Assembly: GCA_026004775.1 (NCBI GenBank) | Contig: BPJU01000011.1 | Location: 17,690-81,689 of the forward strand | DNA length: 64,000 nt | DNA from: Pirellulaceae bacterium | Lineage (GTDB): Bacteria > Planctomycetota > Planctomycetia > Pirellulales > Pirellulaceae | Reading direction: 5' to 3' | In this document: positions 29,218 to 38,006 of the stretch, one piece after another | Position numbering within the stretch: the first letter of the stretch is position 1 | How the letters are laid out: each line of letters starts with the position of its first letter | Notes under the pieces: generated by a model | The model's input: the letters and a program-made list of their open reading frames with translations, nothing else | The model's database searches: none | What the model was told of the DNA's origin: nothing | Position numbers and translations under genes: made by a program

Positions 29218-29970
29218 CTAGAACGGCGAGAACTGATCAAACCATCGCGTGAACCACCCGCGCTTATAGCCGTCCCGTACGTGGCCGAGTTCTCGCTTAT
29301 AAATGCGAAGATCATAAATTCTTTCGCTGAGAATCATATTGTTTTCGGCGATATCTTGCGGGCGGCAGATTCCGGAAAGGGCAACTTCCCAAACTTCGTT
29401 GTTGATCCGGACTACCTTGTGGGCCTCCAGCACCAGAGTGCCGTTGGGGCGGATATCGGCGATACGAGCGGCGATGTTCAGGCTGAGACTCTCGGATGTA
29501 TCGAGCTGGATTTGCGCTCGATCCAGCCGGTTGTGCGTGGTGCGCACGCGCGGGTCGCCGTCGCTTTGCGGTGACGGCTTGATCGAGCGAAGTCCGTTGA
29601 GTACCACCCAGTCGTTGAGCAGAAAATCGTAAAGCGCGTTGCGGCGTCGCTGCAGAGTAGCATCGGAACTAGTACGAGACAGTTCGTTTACGCGAATAAA
29701 TACGATGTCTTCTACTTGAAACTTTCGCGTCGCAGGTGGAGGAATGTAGGTCCAACTGTAGCGCTCCAACCCGTACGGTGGCGGCAGCATTTCAGGCCTG
29801 GCAGGTGTAGTGGACCGATCGCCCTCCGGAGGCGGCTGGTAAAACAGGCTATTGTTCTGCCCGTGCAACGGGTAGCCGGGTCCTAACACCGCGGCCAGGT
29901 AGATCCACCCTATCAGCCGGGGCCACCGTGTCGGCGCTGTTTTTTTCACACAGCAGAATAGACTGGTCAT
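29218..29970 (-). CDS. flgH: flagellar L-ring protein
   Basis: 250 aa. The N-terminal hydrophobic leader spans about residues 16-36. The FlgH core follows with FQVEDIVFIRVNELSRTSS, SLNIAARIADIRPNGTLVLEAHKVVRINNEVWEVALSG and CRPQDIAENNMILSERIYDLRIYKRELG. It forms the outer-membrane ring of the basal body. Unlike typical FlgH, no lipobox Cys follows the leader (the only early Cys residues are at 6-7), so it may not be a lipoprotein. It lies 12 bases from flgA. Confidence 0.93.
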   Translation of the reverse strand: MTSLFCCVKKTAPTRWPRLIGWIYLAAVLGPGYPLHGQNNSLFYQPPPEGDRSTTPARPEMLPPPYGLERYSWTYIPPPATRKFQVEDIVFIRVNELSRTSSDATLQRRRNALYDFLLNDWVVLNGLRSIKPSPQSDGDPRVRTTHNRLDRAQIQLDTSESLSLNIAARIADIRPNGTLVLEAHKVVRINNEVWEVALSGICRPQDIAENNMILSERIYDLRIYKRELGHVRDGYKRGWFTRWFDQFSPF

Positions 29971-29982
29971 ACGTCATCCATG

Positions 29983-30795
29983 TCATCGGCCGGTAGTTAG
30001 CGGCAGGGGAACGACTTCTACGCTGTCAATCCCGGTGACGCGTGCCACCAGTTGTTTTGATCGGTCATCCAGCCATTGGACACTGACCAGGTCGTCCAGG
30101 CTGCCGTCTTCCAGGGCTCGTCCGGGCAATCGCACCACCACGCCCGCCGCTCGCGAGCTGATCGTGACTACTTGGCCGCGGCGCACCAGGATTGGCTTGC
30201 GCAGCCAGGCGCCGTCCAGCACCTGGCCGGCCGACACCGACTGGAGCAGTTCTCGACCGATAGCATCTTCGATGCGTGTGAGCGACCGCGACGCTGTTCG
30301 CCCGCTTGCCGGGGGATTCTCCAGCAACAGATCCTCGGACGCGAGGATCTGGCCGGCGCGCAGGGGCCGGGCAGCGACAACCACCGGCAACGTGTTCTGA
30401 GCAGTATCCTTGGCCGGCTGGATTGGCCCCGGGGCGCGTGCCGGTGGTCCCGTTCGGATTTCGATTTGGTTCGCACCACCAAATTCCACTCGCTCAAGCG
30501 GCAACCCATGCAGCGCCAGCAATTCTTGGACATCCCGGGCGCGCACCAACCGGCGCTGGCCTTCTGACGGGGCCGGCCACAACGGCACGGCCTCCCATGG
30601 TTGAGCCGCCGAGGATTCCCAGCCACGCAGTTCCGCAATATCCCTCAACCGTACAAAGCCGCTTCCTACTTCCGCCGAGCTGCGCAGCCAGATTTGAGGG
30701 CTTTGGCAGTGAGCCTCCTTTTCCAAAGTGCCCGACAGGCACGCGGCCCATACGATCGCAAGAAACAGGCACTGGCCGGAATCCAACCGCGCCAT
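29983..30795 (-). CDS. flgA: flagellar P-ring assembly chaperone FlgA
   Basis: 270 aa from the ATG at 30795 with GGAG eight bases upstream; a GTG at 30804 is possible. An N-terminal signal peptide is followed by a SAF-type domain: VVVAARPLRAGQILASEDLLLENP, IGRELLQSVSAGQVLDGAWLRKPILVRRGQVVTISSRAAGVVVRL. FlgA is a periplasmic chaperone for FlgI. An extra N-terminal beta-rich part (about 30-115) precedes the conserved domain, as in longer FlgA forms. Confidence 0.92.
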   Translation of the reverse strand: MARLDSGQCLFLAIVWAACLSGTLEKEAHCQSPQIWLRSSAEVGSGFVRLRDIAELRGWESSAAQPWEAVPLWPAPSEGQRRLVRARDVQELLALHGLPLERVEFGGANQIEIRTGPPARAPGPIQPAKDTAQNTLPVVVAARPLRAGQILASEDLLLENPPASGRTASRSLTRIEDAIGRELLQSVSAGQVLDGAWLRKPILVRRGQVVTISSRAAGVVVRLPGRALEDGSLDDLVSVQWLDDRSKQLVARVTGIDSVEVVPLPLTTGR

Positions 30796-30867
30796 CGACA
30801 ACACTCCGTTTTCTTACCAGGCAACATTCACGCTCGCGGCACCTGAGTCTATCAAAGCAGCAACACA

Positions 30868-31674
30868 TCAGACGCGGCGCAGATTCGAAATAATCTGGAG
30901 AATCTGGTCACCGGCCTGAACGGCTTGGGAGTTCAGCTCAAACGAACGTTGGGTGGTTATCAGGTCGATCAGTTCCTGCACCGGCTCGACGTTCGATGCC
31001 TCCAGCGCATTTTGCCGGATGACGCCCAGACCGTCCGTTCCCGGAGTGCCGACGATCGGCTGGCCTGACGCGTCGGTGGCGGCGTACAAGTTCTCACCCA
31101 GTTTCAAGAGTCCGTCAGGATTGATGAACACCGCCAGTTGGATTTGACCGGCTTGCTGGAGCGTGCTGTTGCCGGCCTGTCGATAAAGGACATTCCCGTC
31201 CGGTTGCACAACAATGTCGGTGGCGTCGGTCGGGATCGTAATGTTCGGCTCCAGTAGTCGCCCGGTTTGAGCCGAGGCGAGGACCAGTTGGCCCTGTTCG
31301 TTAATGTCGAAGTTGCCGGCTCGGGTATACAAGATTTGGCCTGTCGCCGCATCTTGAACTTGGAAGAAACCATTGCCTTCGATGGCCAAATCGGTCGCCT
31401 TCCCGGTGGGCTGGAAGGCACCTTGGCGGAAATCGGTTTGGATGCCCTGCACGCGCGACCCCAACCCCACGCTGATACCGGTGGCGGTGCGGTTTGAGCC
31501 GCTGTCCTGAATGCCGGGAAGGACGCGATGCCGATAGAGAAGGTCTTCGAAATTGGCTCGATCCTTCTTGAAGGCCAATGTATTGACGTTTGCCAGGTTG
31601 TTGGCGATCACGTCCAGCTTCGTCTGGAGAGCCTCCATGCCTGTAGCAGCCGTGTACAGCGTCTGCACACTCAT
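30868..31674 (-). CDS. flgG: flagellar distal rod protein
   Basis: 268 aa, the usual size of FlgG. The N-terminal axial motif is TLYTAATGMEALQTKLDVIANNLANVNTLAFKKDRA with the flagellar basal-body rod signature. The central IEGNGFFQV and TRAGNFDINEQGQLV segments and the C-terminal EASNVEPVQELIDLITTQRSFELNSQAVQAGDQILQIISNL confirm FlgG. It builds the distal rod that passes through the P and L rings. It lies downstream of flgF and upstream of flgA. Confidence 0.96.
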   Translation of the reverse strand: MSVQTLYTAATGMEALQTKLDVIANNLANVNTLAFKKDRANFEDLLYRHRVLPGIQDSGSNRTATGISVGLGSRVQGIQTDFRQGAFQPTGKATDLAIEGNGFFQVQDAATGQILYTRAGNFDINEQGQLVLASAQTGRLLEPNITIPTDATDIVVQPDGNVLYRQAGNSTLQQAGQIQLAVFINPDGLLKLGENLYAATDASGQPIVGTPGTDGLGVIRQNALEASNVEPVQELIDLITTQRSFELNSQAVQAGDQILQIISNLRRV

Positions 31675-31754
31675 CGTCGCGTCTCCTGATTGACGATTGC
31701 TCTACTGTCCCTTGTCCCGCCTCGTGCCTTCCGTGCCCACGACCACCTCACTGA

Positions 31755-32504
31755 CTATGCCGCACGCAGCAGCCGGTTGATCAGCGTGGCGGAGGCTTGA
31801 TCTTGATGTTGCAGCATGCGGGCGTTGGCTTCAAAAGCCCGCGATGCTTCGATCATTTCCATCAATTCCAGTGCCGGTTCGACACCCGACATCTCCAGGT
31901 GTCCCACCAGTACGCGGCGTGCCTCATCGGGCACCGGGTCCGTTTGCGAACCGGCGTCGAACAGATTGCCGCCGACCGGTCGCAATTGTTCCGGATTCTG
32001 GGGGCGTACCAACCGCAACCGGGCGACTTCTTCTCCTTGTTGGGCGATGGCGCCGCGGGCGGTGATGGTCCAGGGTTGATTCGGATCGATGCGGATCGGC
32101 CCGTCGTCCCCCCACACGGCTCGTCCCGCCATATCCACCATCTGTCCGTCGGCCGTGAATCGAAAACTGCCGGCTCTGGTAAGGAATAGCCGTCCGTCCT
32201 GCTCCACGACGAAAAATTGGTACGGATCTTCCAAAGCCAGATCCCCCGGCAAACCCGTGCGCCGGGTCGGGCCAGGACGAAGGTCGGTCAGTGTCGCTGC
32301 CCATTCCACACCGCCGCTGACGGCTTGCCACGGCTCCGGATACGTGGAGCCTCGTTCGATTCGCGCGTTAGGGCGAGCCTGCACCAAAGCCAGTTGGCGT
32401 TTGAAAGCCGGGGTGTCGACGTTGGCCAGGTTATGAGCGATCGTTTGCAAGCGGCGGCTCTGCACGCTAGCGCCGGCCGCTGAAAGGTAAAGCCCATAAG
32501 GCAT
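31755..32504 (-). CDS. flgF: flagellar proximal rod protein FlgF-like
   Basis: 249 aa from the ATG at 32504, with GGGGAG six bases upstream. It is a second member of the hook-basal-body family: LYLSAAGASVQSRRLQTIAHNLANVDTPAFKRQLA at the N-terminus and LEMSGVEPALELMEMIEASRAFEANARMLQHQDQASATLINRLL at the C-terminus. It precedes flgG, the position normally taken by flgF. It is the first gene of the visible flagellar block. Confidence 0.9.
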   Translation of the reverse strand: MPYGLYLSAAGASVQSRRLQTIAHNLANVDTPAFKRQLALVQARPNARIERGSTYPEPWQAVSGGVEWAATLTDLRPGPTRRTGLPGDLALEDPYQFFVVEQDGRLFLTRAGSFRFTADGQMVDMAGRAVWGDDGPIRIDPNQPWTITARGAIAQQGEEVARLRLVRPQNPEQLRPVGGNLFDAGSQTDPVPDEARRVLVGHLEMSGVEPALELMEMIEASRAFEANARMLQHQDQASATLINRLLRAA

Positions 32505-32877
32505 GGTTTTCTCCCCTGAAACCCGCACCAGGCTGCCTTATCCAAAACCGACCCATCCGTCACTTCCTACAGGCGGCAAAGCGGGACGGAGGTCTGAGGG
32601 CTATGAAAAAGCAATCGCTGTGCCTGTGGGCTCGACCTGGGGCACCTGCCAGCCTTAACTTCTTACAAGCACAAACTTTACTTCTTGGCGACCGTGGCCA
32701 AGCGCGGGCAACACCGCAAGCAGCGGCTGCGGCACGGATTGCCGATTCTGAGACGGTGCGGCAAATTCTGCCGAATCGTTGCAGGTTGCCCGACCAGAGC
32801 AGTCGGTCTACGATGGCACCGGGGCATTGTAGAGCGCAGAGGCCTGTAGTTGGATTGTCGACAAGGAGTCGGACGGG
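32505..32877. other. divergent promoter region between flgF and trmL
   Basis: 373 bases between genes on opposite strands. It should hold promoters for the flagellar operon (minus) and for trmL (plus). I see no convincing sigma-54 or sigma-28 sequence. A 100-codon plus-strand frame here has no recognisable product. Confidence 0.45.
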
Positions 32878-33402
32878 GTGTCCCGAGAGCCGTGGTTGCA
32901 TGTAGTGCTTTATCAACCGGAAATCCCGCAGAACACCGGGAACATCGGCCGGACGTGTGTGGCGGTGGGAGCCAAGCTGTGGCTGGTCCGCCCGCTGGGT
33001 TTTCGGTTGGATGACGCCCGCTTGCGGCGCGCCGGGCTCGATTATTGGCAGCATCTGGATTACGAGGTGGTCGACGATTGGCAGCAACTGCGCCAGCGCT
33101 TGTCCGGAAACCGGTATTGGTTTTTCAGCAAGTGGGCCGAGCGGCCGTGTCACACGGTGGATTTTGCGGCCGGGGACGTGCTGGTGTTTGGCAGCGAGAC
33201 GAGCGGCCTGCCCGAATCGCTGAGACGCCAGTGGTCAGCGAATCTGGTGCGGATTCCCATGCGGGGGGCCGCTCGCAGCCTCAATCTGGCCTCGGCGGTG
33301 GCGGTCGGGGTCTATACAGCCGTATGGCGGAGTGGGTGGACAGTGGCCGACGAATCGCCCTCGGAACCTGTTCTGGGGACAGGTTTGACACATTGCGATT
33401 AG
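32878..33402 (+). CDS. trmL: tRNA (cytidine/uridine-34 2'-O)-methyltransferase, SPOUT family
   Basis: 174 aa, GTG start with AAGGAG nine bases upstream. TrmL-type SPOUT motifs: LHVVLYQPEIPQNTGNIGRTC, then VRPLGFRLDDARLRRAGLDYW, the knot loop FGSETSGLPE, and IPMRGAARSLNLASAVAVGVY. It methylates the wobble ribose in tRNA-Leu isoacceptors using SAM. The domain fills the whole protein, with a short extra C-terminal tail. Confidence 0.93.
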   Translation: MSREPWLHVVLYQPEIPQNTGNIGRTCVAVGAKLWLVRPLGFRLDDARLRRAGLDYWQHLDYEVVDDWQQLRQRLSGNRYWFFSKWAERPCHTVDFAAGDVLVFGSETSGLPESLRRQWSANLVRIPMRGAARSLNLASAVAVGVYTAVWRSGWTVADESPSEPVLGTGLTHCD

Positions 33403-33539
33403 CTTGCTAGGCTGGCAAAGGTTAATTTTGCGCTAAAATTTTAGAGGAGAGTGGAAGCTTGCTCCGGCCGATGGCCGGGGCTTGAGTGGCACACCAACAG
33501 GGGTAATCAGTTACGTTTAGAGTCGTAGGCTTGGCACTA

Positions 33540-34361
33540 ATGAGTTCCGAGGAAACGCCGGGCGAGCAAGCTGGGAAAACGGACCTGGACGAAGTCGAAG
33601 CCGTTTTGGGTTATCGGTTTCGTGACCGGTCGATATTGGAGCGTGCCTTGGTGCATGCGTCGGTGGCCGAGTGTCGTTTGCGATCGAATCAGCGGCTGGA
33701 GTTTCTGGGGGACGCGGTGCTGGGTCTAGTGATATCCGATTATCTTTTCCACAGGTACCCGCGTTTTTTGGAAGGCGAGATGACTCACGTAAAGTCGATC
33801 GTGGTGAGTCGGGCCAGTTGTGCGCGGGTCAGTGAGCGGCTGCGTATTTATCAGTTCTTGCGCCGGGCGAAGAATGTGGGCAAGAGTCTGGCTTGGTCTG
33901 AATCGATGATCGCCGACGCTTGGGAGTCGCTTTTGGGGGCGATCTACCTGGATGGCGGGCTGGAGGCGGCCCGCCAGTGTATTTTGCGCCACATGCGCGA
34001 TGAGATTCAGGCCGCCGTCGATGGTCTGGCCGACAAGAATTACAAGTCGCTGTTGCAGAATCTGGCTCAGCGCCGCTATTCGGCCGTACCGGTGTACGAA
34101 CTGATTGGCCAGCGCGGCCCGGATCATGACAAAAGTTTTCAGGTGGTCGCCAAGCTGGGACGAAGGCGTTTCGAACCAGCTTGGGGTAAGACGAAAAAGG
34201 AGGCCGAGCAGGGAGCCGCCAAGAACGCTTTGGAAGCCTTGCTCCAAGATCAAGATACGGCGGCGGAACAGTCGGATGCCGATACTGAGGCAGGCCTTGA
34301 ACGCGCGGCCTCGTCGCTGGATGTGCACGACGAGTCGGTCGAAACCTGTACGGATCAGTAA
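33540..34361 (+). CDS. rnc: ribonuclease III
   Basis: 273 aa. The catalytic domain has the signature QRLEFLGDAVLGLVISDYL and the second acidic cluster DAWESLLGAIYLDGG. The double-stranded-RNA-binding domain follows at about 160-235 (YKSLLQNLAQRRYSAVPVYELIGQRGPDHDKSF, GKTKKEAEQGAAKNAL). A C-terminal acidic extension of about 40 residues is extra. It processes rRNA precursors and structured mRNAs. A TTG three codons earlier (33531) is an alternative start. Confidence 0.95.
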   Translation: MSSEETPGEQAGKTDLDEVEAVLGYRFRDRSILERALVHASVAECRLRSNQRLEFLGDAVLGLVISDYLFHRYPRFLEGEMTHVKSIVVSRASCARVSERLRIYQFLRRAKNVGKSLAWSESMIADAWESLLGAIYLDGGLEAARQCILRHMRDEIQAAVDGLADKNYKSLLQNLAQRRYSAVPVYELIGQRGPDHDKSFQVVAKLGRRRFEPAWGKTKKEAEQGAAKNALEALLQDQDTAAEQSDADTEAGLERAASSLDVHDESVETCTDQ

Positions 34362-34481
34362 AGAAAAGATAACGTTATTGACTAGATTGACCCATCAGAA
34401 CCGGGTCGGCCAGCAGGGCGAAGGACCCCCACCAAAAATGCCGACGGGAAGTCACCGTCACCCGGGACGGGAGACGCGACG

Positions 34482-35789
34482 ATGATCATTCCTCGCTTGG
34501 CGCTCGGCACGGTACAGCCTTCTGCCCAAACCACCTGGTTGACCCGTGCGCTGATGGCCGTCGCCGAACGTGCGGGGTTTCGAGTCCAAGGATTTGCTTC
34601 TCGGTCGGTTTTCACTCCCGATTGCGGCGCGCAATTGATCACCGGGCGTCAGACACGCCATCTGGATAGTTGGTTGATGGATGAATCGTTCTGCCGGGCG
34701 CTCTTTTATGACAACATGCGCAGTGCCGATCTGGCGCTGGTCGAGGGCGTGTACCGACAGGGGCAAACGCCGATGGACCAGGGCCCGAGCCTGGAGCAAT
34801 TGTGCCAGTGGCTCGAGCTGCCGCAACTGGTCGTCTTGGACGTTCGTAACCTCTCGTGGTGTAACCTGCCTCGTCCTGAAATCGGTGTCGATGGGGTGTT
34901 TCTGGACGGCGTATCGAGTGTGGCGGAGTACGAGCGGCTGGCGGTCGACGTGGAATATCTGTGGGGCGCCCCGGTTCTGGGTGGATTGATTGGCACGGCG
35001 CGGCTGGACGAGCAGCATGGGCTTTACGGCGAGCCCCAGGCGCGAAGGCAAAGGCTGGCACAACTGGCTGACAATTTGGAGCGGCATTTGCGCTGGGATG
35101 AGCTGAATGCGATCGCTGCCCGCCCGCTGTTGCGGCAAGTGGAACGTCTGCCGTGGAGGCGCGTGCGGCCCGGCCGCCCCCTCCAGGTCGCTTTGGCCTT
35201 CGACAACGCCATCCAGTGCTATTTTCCCGACACCCTGGACGCCTTGGAGGTCTTAGGGGCCGAACTACGTACATTCTCGCCTCTTGCCGATGCCGAGTTG
35301 CCGAACGGGACCGATTTGGTCTACATCGGCTGTGGCAAGATCGACCAGTATGCCGAGCAATTGTCGGCCAACCATTGCTTGCGCGCCGCTTTGTGGCGGT
35401 TTGCCAAACGAGGCGGGCGCATTTATGCCGAATGCGGAGGGGCTGCCTACTTGTGTCGGGAAATCGTCCTGGCCGACCGCTCCTTCTCGATGCTCGGCGT
35501 CGTCCCGGCCACCGCCCGCCAGAATGCCTCAGGACTCAAACCCCAGCCCGTGGAATTTCGTTGGAAAGCCCGCACATGGCTGGGCAATGTCGGCCAGACG
35601 GTCCGCGGCTATTTGAATCCCAATTGGACAATCATCCCCGATGCAGATGTTCTGAATCTGGCAGACTCGTCCGATTCGCCAAACTATCTGGTCGGGTGGC
35701 GGAATGTGGTACTCAGCCGCGTACATATCAATTTTGCGACCATACCGTCACTACTCCAGCGGTGGGTTTTGCCGGCCAATACAGGATGA
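34482..35789 (+). CDS. CbiA/CobB-like cobyrinate amidase homologue with altered P-loop
   Basis: 435 aa, with GGGAG eight bases upstream. The C-terminal class I glutamine-amidotransferase-like domain has VALAFDNAIQCYFPDTLDALEVLGAELRTFSPLAD, the nucleophile C318 in YAECGGAAYL, and H415 in RVHINF, as in CobB/CbiA. The N-terminal dethiobiotin-synthetase-like domain lacks the normal GSGKTT loop; the equivalent is GTVQPSAQTTW. Either the ATP site works differently or this is a family member with another substrate. No other cobalamin-synthesis gene is in the window, so I leave it without a symbol. Confidence 0.78.
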   Translation: MIIPRLALGTVQPSAQTTWLTRALMAVAERAGFRVQGFASRSVFTPDCGAQLITGRQTRHLDSWLMDESFCRALFYDNMRSADLALVEGVYRQGQTPMDQGPSLEQLCQWLELPQLVVLDVRNLSWCNLPRPEIGVDGVFLDGVSSVAEYERLAVDVEYLWGAPVLGGLIGTARLDEQHGLYGEPQARRQRLAQLADNLERHLRWDELNAIAARPLLRQVERLPWRRVRPGRPLQVALAFDNAIQCYFPDTLDALEVLGAELRTFSPLADAELPNGTDLVYIGCGKIDQYAEQLSANHCLRAALWRFAKRGGRIYAECGGAAYLCREIVLADRSFSMLGVVPATARQNASGLKPQPVEFRWKARTWLGNVGQTVRGYLNPNWTIIPDADVLNLADSSDSPNYLVGWRNVVLSRVHINFATIPSLLQRWVLPANTG

Positions 35790-35934
35790 CTTGTCCCGTA
35801 GGTTAGCTGACTGGCGCAGCCATGTTCTTTTTTGGGAAGTCGGTACGTTTTTGCTGGAGGTGGAGACTTTAAGAGACGCAACTCAACCCGATGCTCAAAC
35901 GTGTTCGGCTGCCCCCCTTTTTACCGGCAATTGA

Positions 35935-37002
35935 TCACGGCTCGTTGCAATCGTCCGCCGAGGGTTTTCCTGCGGAAAGCAACTGCGCTTCTTTGTTGGC
36001 TGGTGCGGTGATCACCAACTCCAGCGACTCGTGGGGCAATTCTTCGCGGATGGTTTGGGCCAGTGATTCGGCCGAGTGTTGATCGGGCATCAGGACGAAG
36101 AGCGTGGGCCCCCACGAGCTTTGGCCGAAGGCGGGCACCTGCTGGTGCTCCAGCCAATGGACCAGGCGGCGGATTACTTCCGAGCCGTAGCGGCCGCCTT
36201 GGACGAATCGAAAACAATCTCCGGCCAAGGCACTGTAGCGAGCCAGTGCTTGTGCGAACGCAGCGAAGTTGCCGTCTCGGGCGGCAGGCAGCAGGGAGGT
36301 GCGAGCGGTTTCGGCCAAAGCTCCGGCCAACTCGTCACCACGTTCGGCACACCGCGCAAGCGCCTCTTCCTCGTCGCTGCCGCACAGACCGCGCTCGCAG
36401 CGCGGGCGGACGAGCAGGAACCGCCAGGAATCGGGCAAAAAGACTCGGGCTTCCAGCGGCGAGAGCCATTCGCCGGGGGACTTACCCGATTCGACGATCA
36501 GACCGCCGCCCAGGAATCCGTAGACCCCGACGGCACTACGCCGGCCGCGTCCCACGCTGCGGGCCAGCACCGGGGGCGGCGGCAGCGGTTCATTCCACCA
36601 GGCATGTAGCAGCCGGGCGGTGGCAAGGGCTAGTTGGGTTCCCACCCCCAAACCGACATGTAATGCCGGCGCTTCGAGCAACCGGAGGCGGCAATCGGGC
36701 AACGGTCGGCCATAGAATCGACTCCAGCGGCACGCCGCTTCGCCGACGCGATCGGCCAGCAGGCCGGCCACACCGAACCCCGCCGCAGGCTCCAGACGCA
36801 ACCGCAGCCGCGGCTGTGTTACCATTGCCCCCACACCACCGTATCGACGGGCGGCCTGGCGGCTAAGCGTCCAGAGTCCGAAGTGGAGCCGGCTCGAAGT
36901 GCACACTTCCAGATAGCCCGCCGCGGGGCTCATTCTTTCGGAAGCGTACGTCGCATTACCGGCTGCCGTCGTTCTGCTCGGCGCGTTACGCATCGACACC
37001 AC
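35935..37002 (-). CDS. beta-ribofuranosylaminobenzene 5'-phosphate synthase-like (GHMP fold)
   Basis: 355 aa. Motifs SSRLHFGLWTL near the N-terminus, APALHVGLGVGTQLALATARLL (the GHMP glycine/serine loop region) and RRSAVGVYGFLGGGLIVESGK match beta-RFAP synthases, which make the first committed intermediate of tetrahydromethanopterin from PRPP and p-hydroxybenzoate or p-aminobenzoate. Planctomycetes are known to hold such archaeal-type C1 genes. The GTG start at 37002 follows GAGGT by ten bases; an ATG at 36933 nearer the domain is possible. It is convergent with the CbiA-like gene. Confidence 0.85.
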   Translation of the reverse strand: MVSMRNAPSRTTAAGNATYASERMSPAAGYLEVCTSSRLHFGLWTLSRQAARRYGGVGAMVTQPRLRLRLEPAAGFGVAGLLADRVGEAACRWSRFYGRPLPDCRLRLLEAPALHVGLGVGTQLALATARLLHAWWNEPLPPPPVLARSVGRGRRSAVGVYGFLGGGLIVESGKSPGEWLSPLEARVFLPDSWRFLLVRPRCERGLCGSDEEEALARCAERGDELAGALAETARTSLLPAARDGNFAAFAQALARYSALAGDCFRFVQGGRYGSEVIRRLVHWLEHQQVPAFGQSSWGPTLFVLMPDQHSAESLAQTIREELPHESLELVITAPANKEAQLLSAGKPSADDCNEP

Positions 37003-37206
37003 TTGGGCTATTACCTCGACTTGTCCAACACACCGGTCATAATAACATGAGATGGTTGCGGTCGATCAAGGTGTCGGGAGCCGAATGGCCAGCAAATCGG
37101 TGCGAGCCTGCGATCAGCGATGCGGCCGCCACCAGGCGGCAAACCGTGATCCAGCGGGACGGTATGCTAAACCTCGGCTGGCCGATCCGTGTCCGGGAGG
37201 GGTTCC

Positions 37207-37938
37207 ATGATCCGATGCAGCGCCTGCGGTAAACCGTTGACTACGATTCCTCAACCGATTTATTGCCCCCAATGTGCCGGACACACTACGGTCGAGGATG
37301 AAAGGGATGGAGCGTGGGTCGGCGTGGCTCGGTTCGAGAACGCTGCGGAAGCCGGCTATTGTGCGGAGCGGCTCCAATCGAGCGGCATCTCGACGCGATT
37401 GGAGTATCGAGACCGTTTCGATGCGGTGAAAGACCATTGGCAGGTAGTGTTCGAGCTTCAGGTGCCGCCGCACGAACGCGCGGAAGCGATCGTTCGACTT
37501 CGGGAGCTGCTGCACGACGAAGAAGAGCCCGCGGATGAATCTGCCTCGTACGGCCAAGACAACCAATCTCGATCTGTGTGGGCCGAGTCCGGGCGCTATG
37601 ATCCTTTTGCGGAAGGCCCGCATGACGTGCCGCTGGTAATGGCCATGGCCAAGTGGCTGCCTTGTTTATTGTTGGCCGGCAGCGTCGGGTTCGCCGGTGG
37701 TTGGTGGCTGGCCGAGCGGCAGGGAAGCGCGGTAGCCGAAAGAGCCTTGTTGCGACGAGTTGCCGAATCGGCACCGTGGCTGAATGTCCCGCCCCCGGGC
37801 GAACCACAGCGGCGATTGCGACTCGATTCGGCCGGTCAATGGCTGGTCGAGGAGGATCGGGACGGTGACGGACGGTTCGAAGTGATCTGGCGGTTTGCCG
37901 ATCGGCAGGCAGCCGCACTACCTTTTCGCCGGCCGTGA
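37207..37938 (+). CDS. zinc-ribbon/DUF2007-like membrane protein of unknown function
   Basis: 243 aa from the ATG at 37207 (GGAGG six bases upstream). The N-terminal zinc ribbon has CSACG and CPQCAG. The region about 38-105 (VGVARFENAAEAGYCAERLQSSGISTRLEY) resembles the DUF2007 putative signal-transducing domain. A hydrophobic helix follows at about 155-175 (WLPCLLLAGSVGFAGGWWLA). The C-terminal 60 residues end with a short EF-hand-like loop, DRDGDGRFEV. The function is unknown. It lies just upstream of pdxJ on the same strand. Confidence 0.6.
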   Translation: MIRCSACGKPLTTIPQPIYCPQCAGHTTVEDERDGAWVGVARFENAAEAGYCAERLQSSGISTRLEYRDRFDAVKDHWQVVFELQVPPHERAEAIVRLRELLHDEEEPADESASYGQDNQSRSVWAESGRYDPFAEGPHDVPLVMAMAKWLPCLLLAGSVGFAGGWWLAERQGSAVAERALLRRVAESAPWLNVPPPGEPQRRLRLDSAGQWLVEEDRDGDGRFEVIWRFADRQAAALPFRRP

Positions 37939-38006
37939 AGCCTTGGTGGTTGGGGTCATGATGGGACGTCGGCTGGAGGGTCGAATCCTGGTTGCAAGGA
38001 GTAGCC

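Noticed and set aside
32560-33153. 197-codon minus-strand frame
   Set aside because: It is antisense to trmL, with composition expected of a GC-rich shadow frame.
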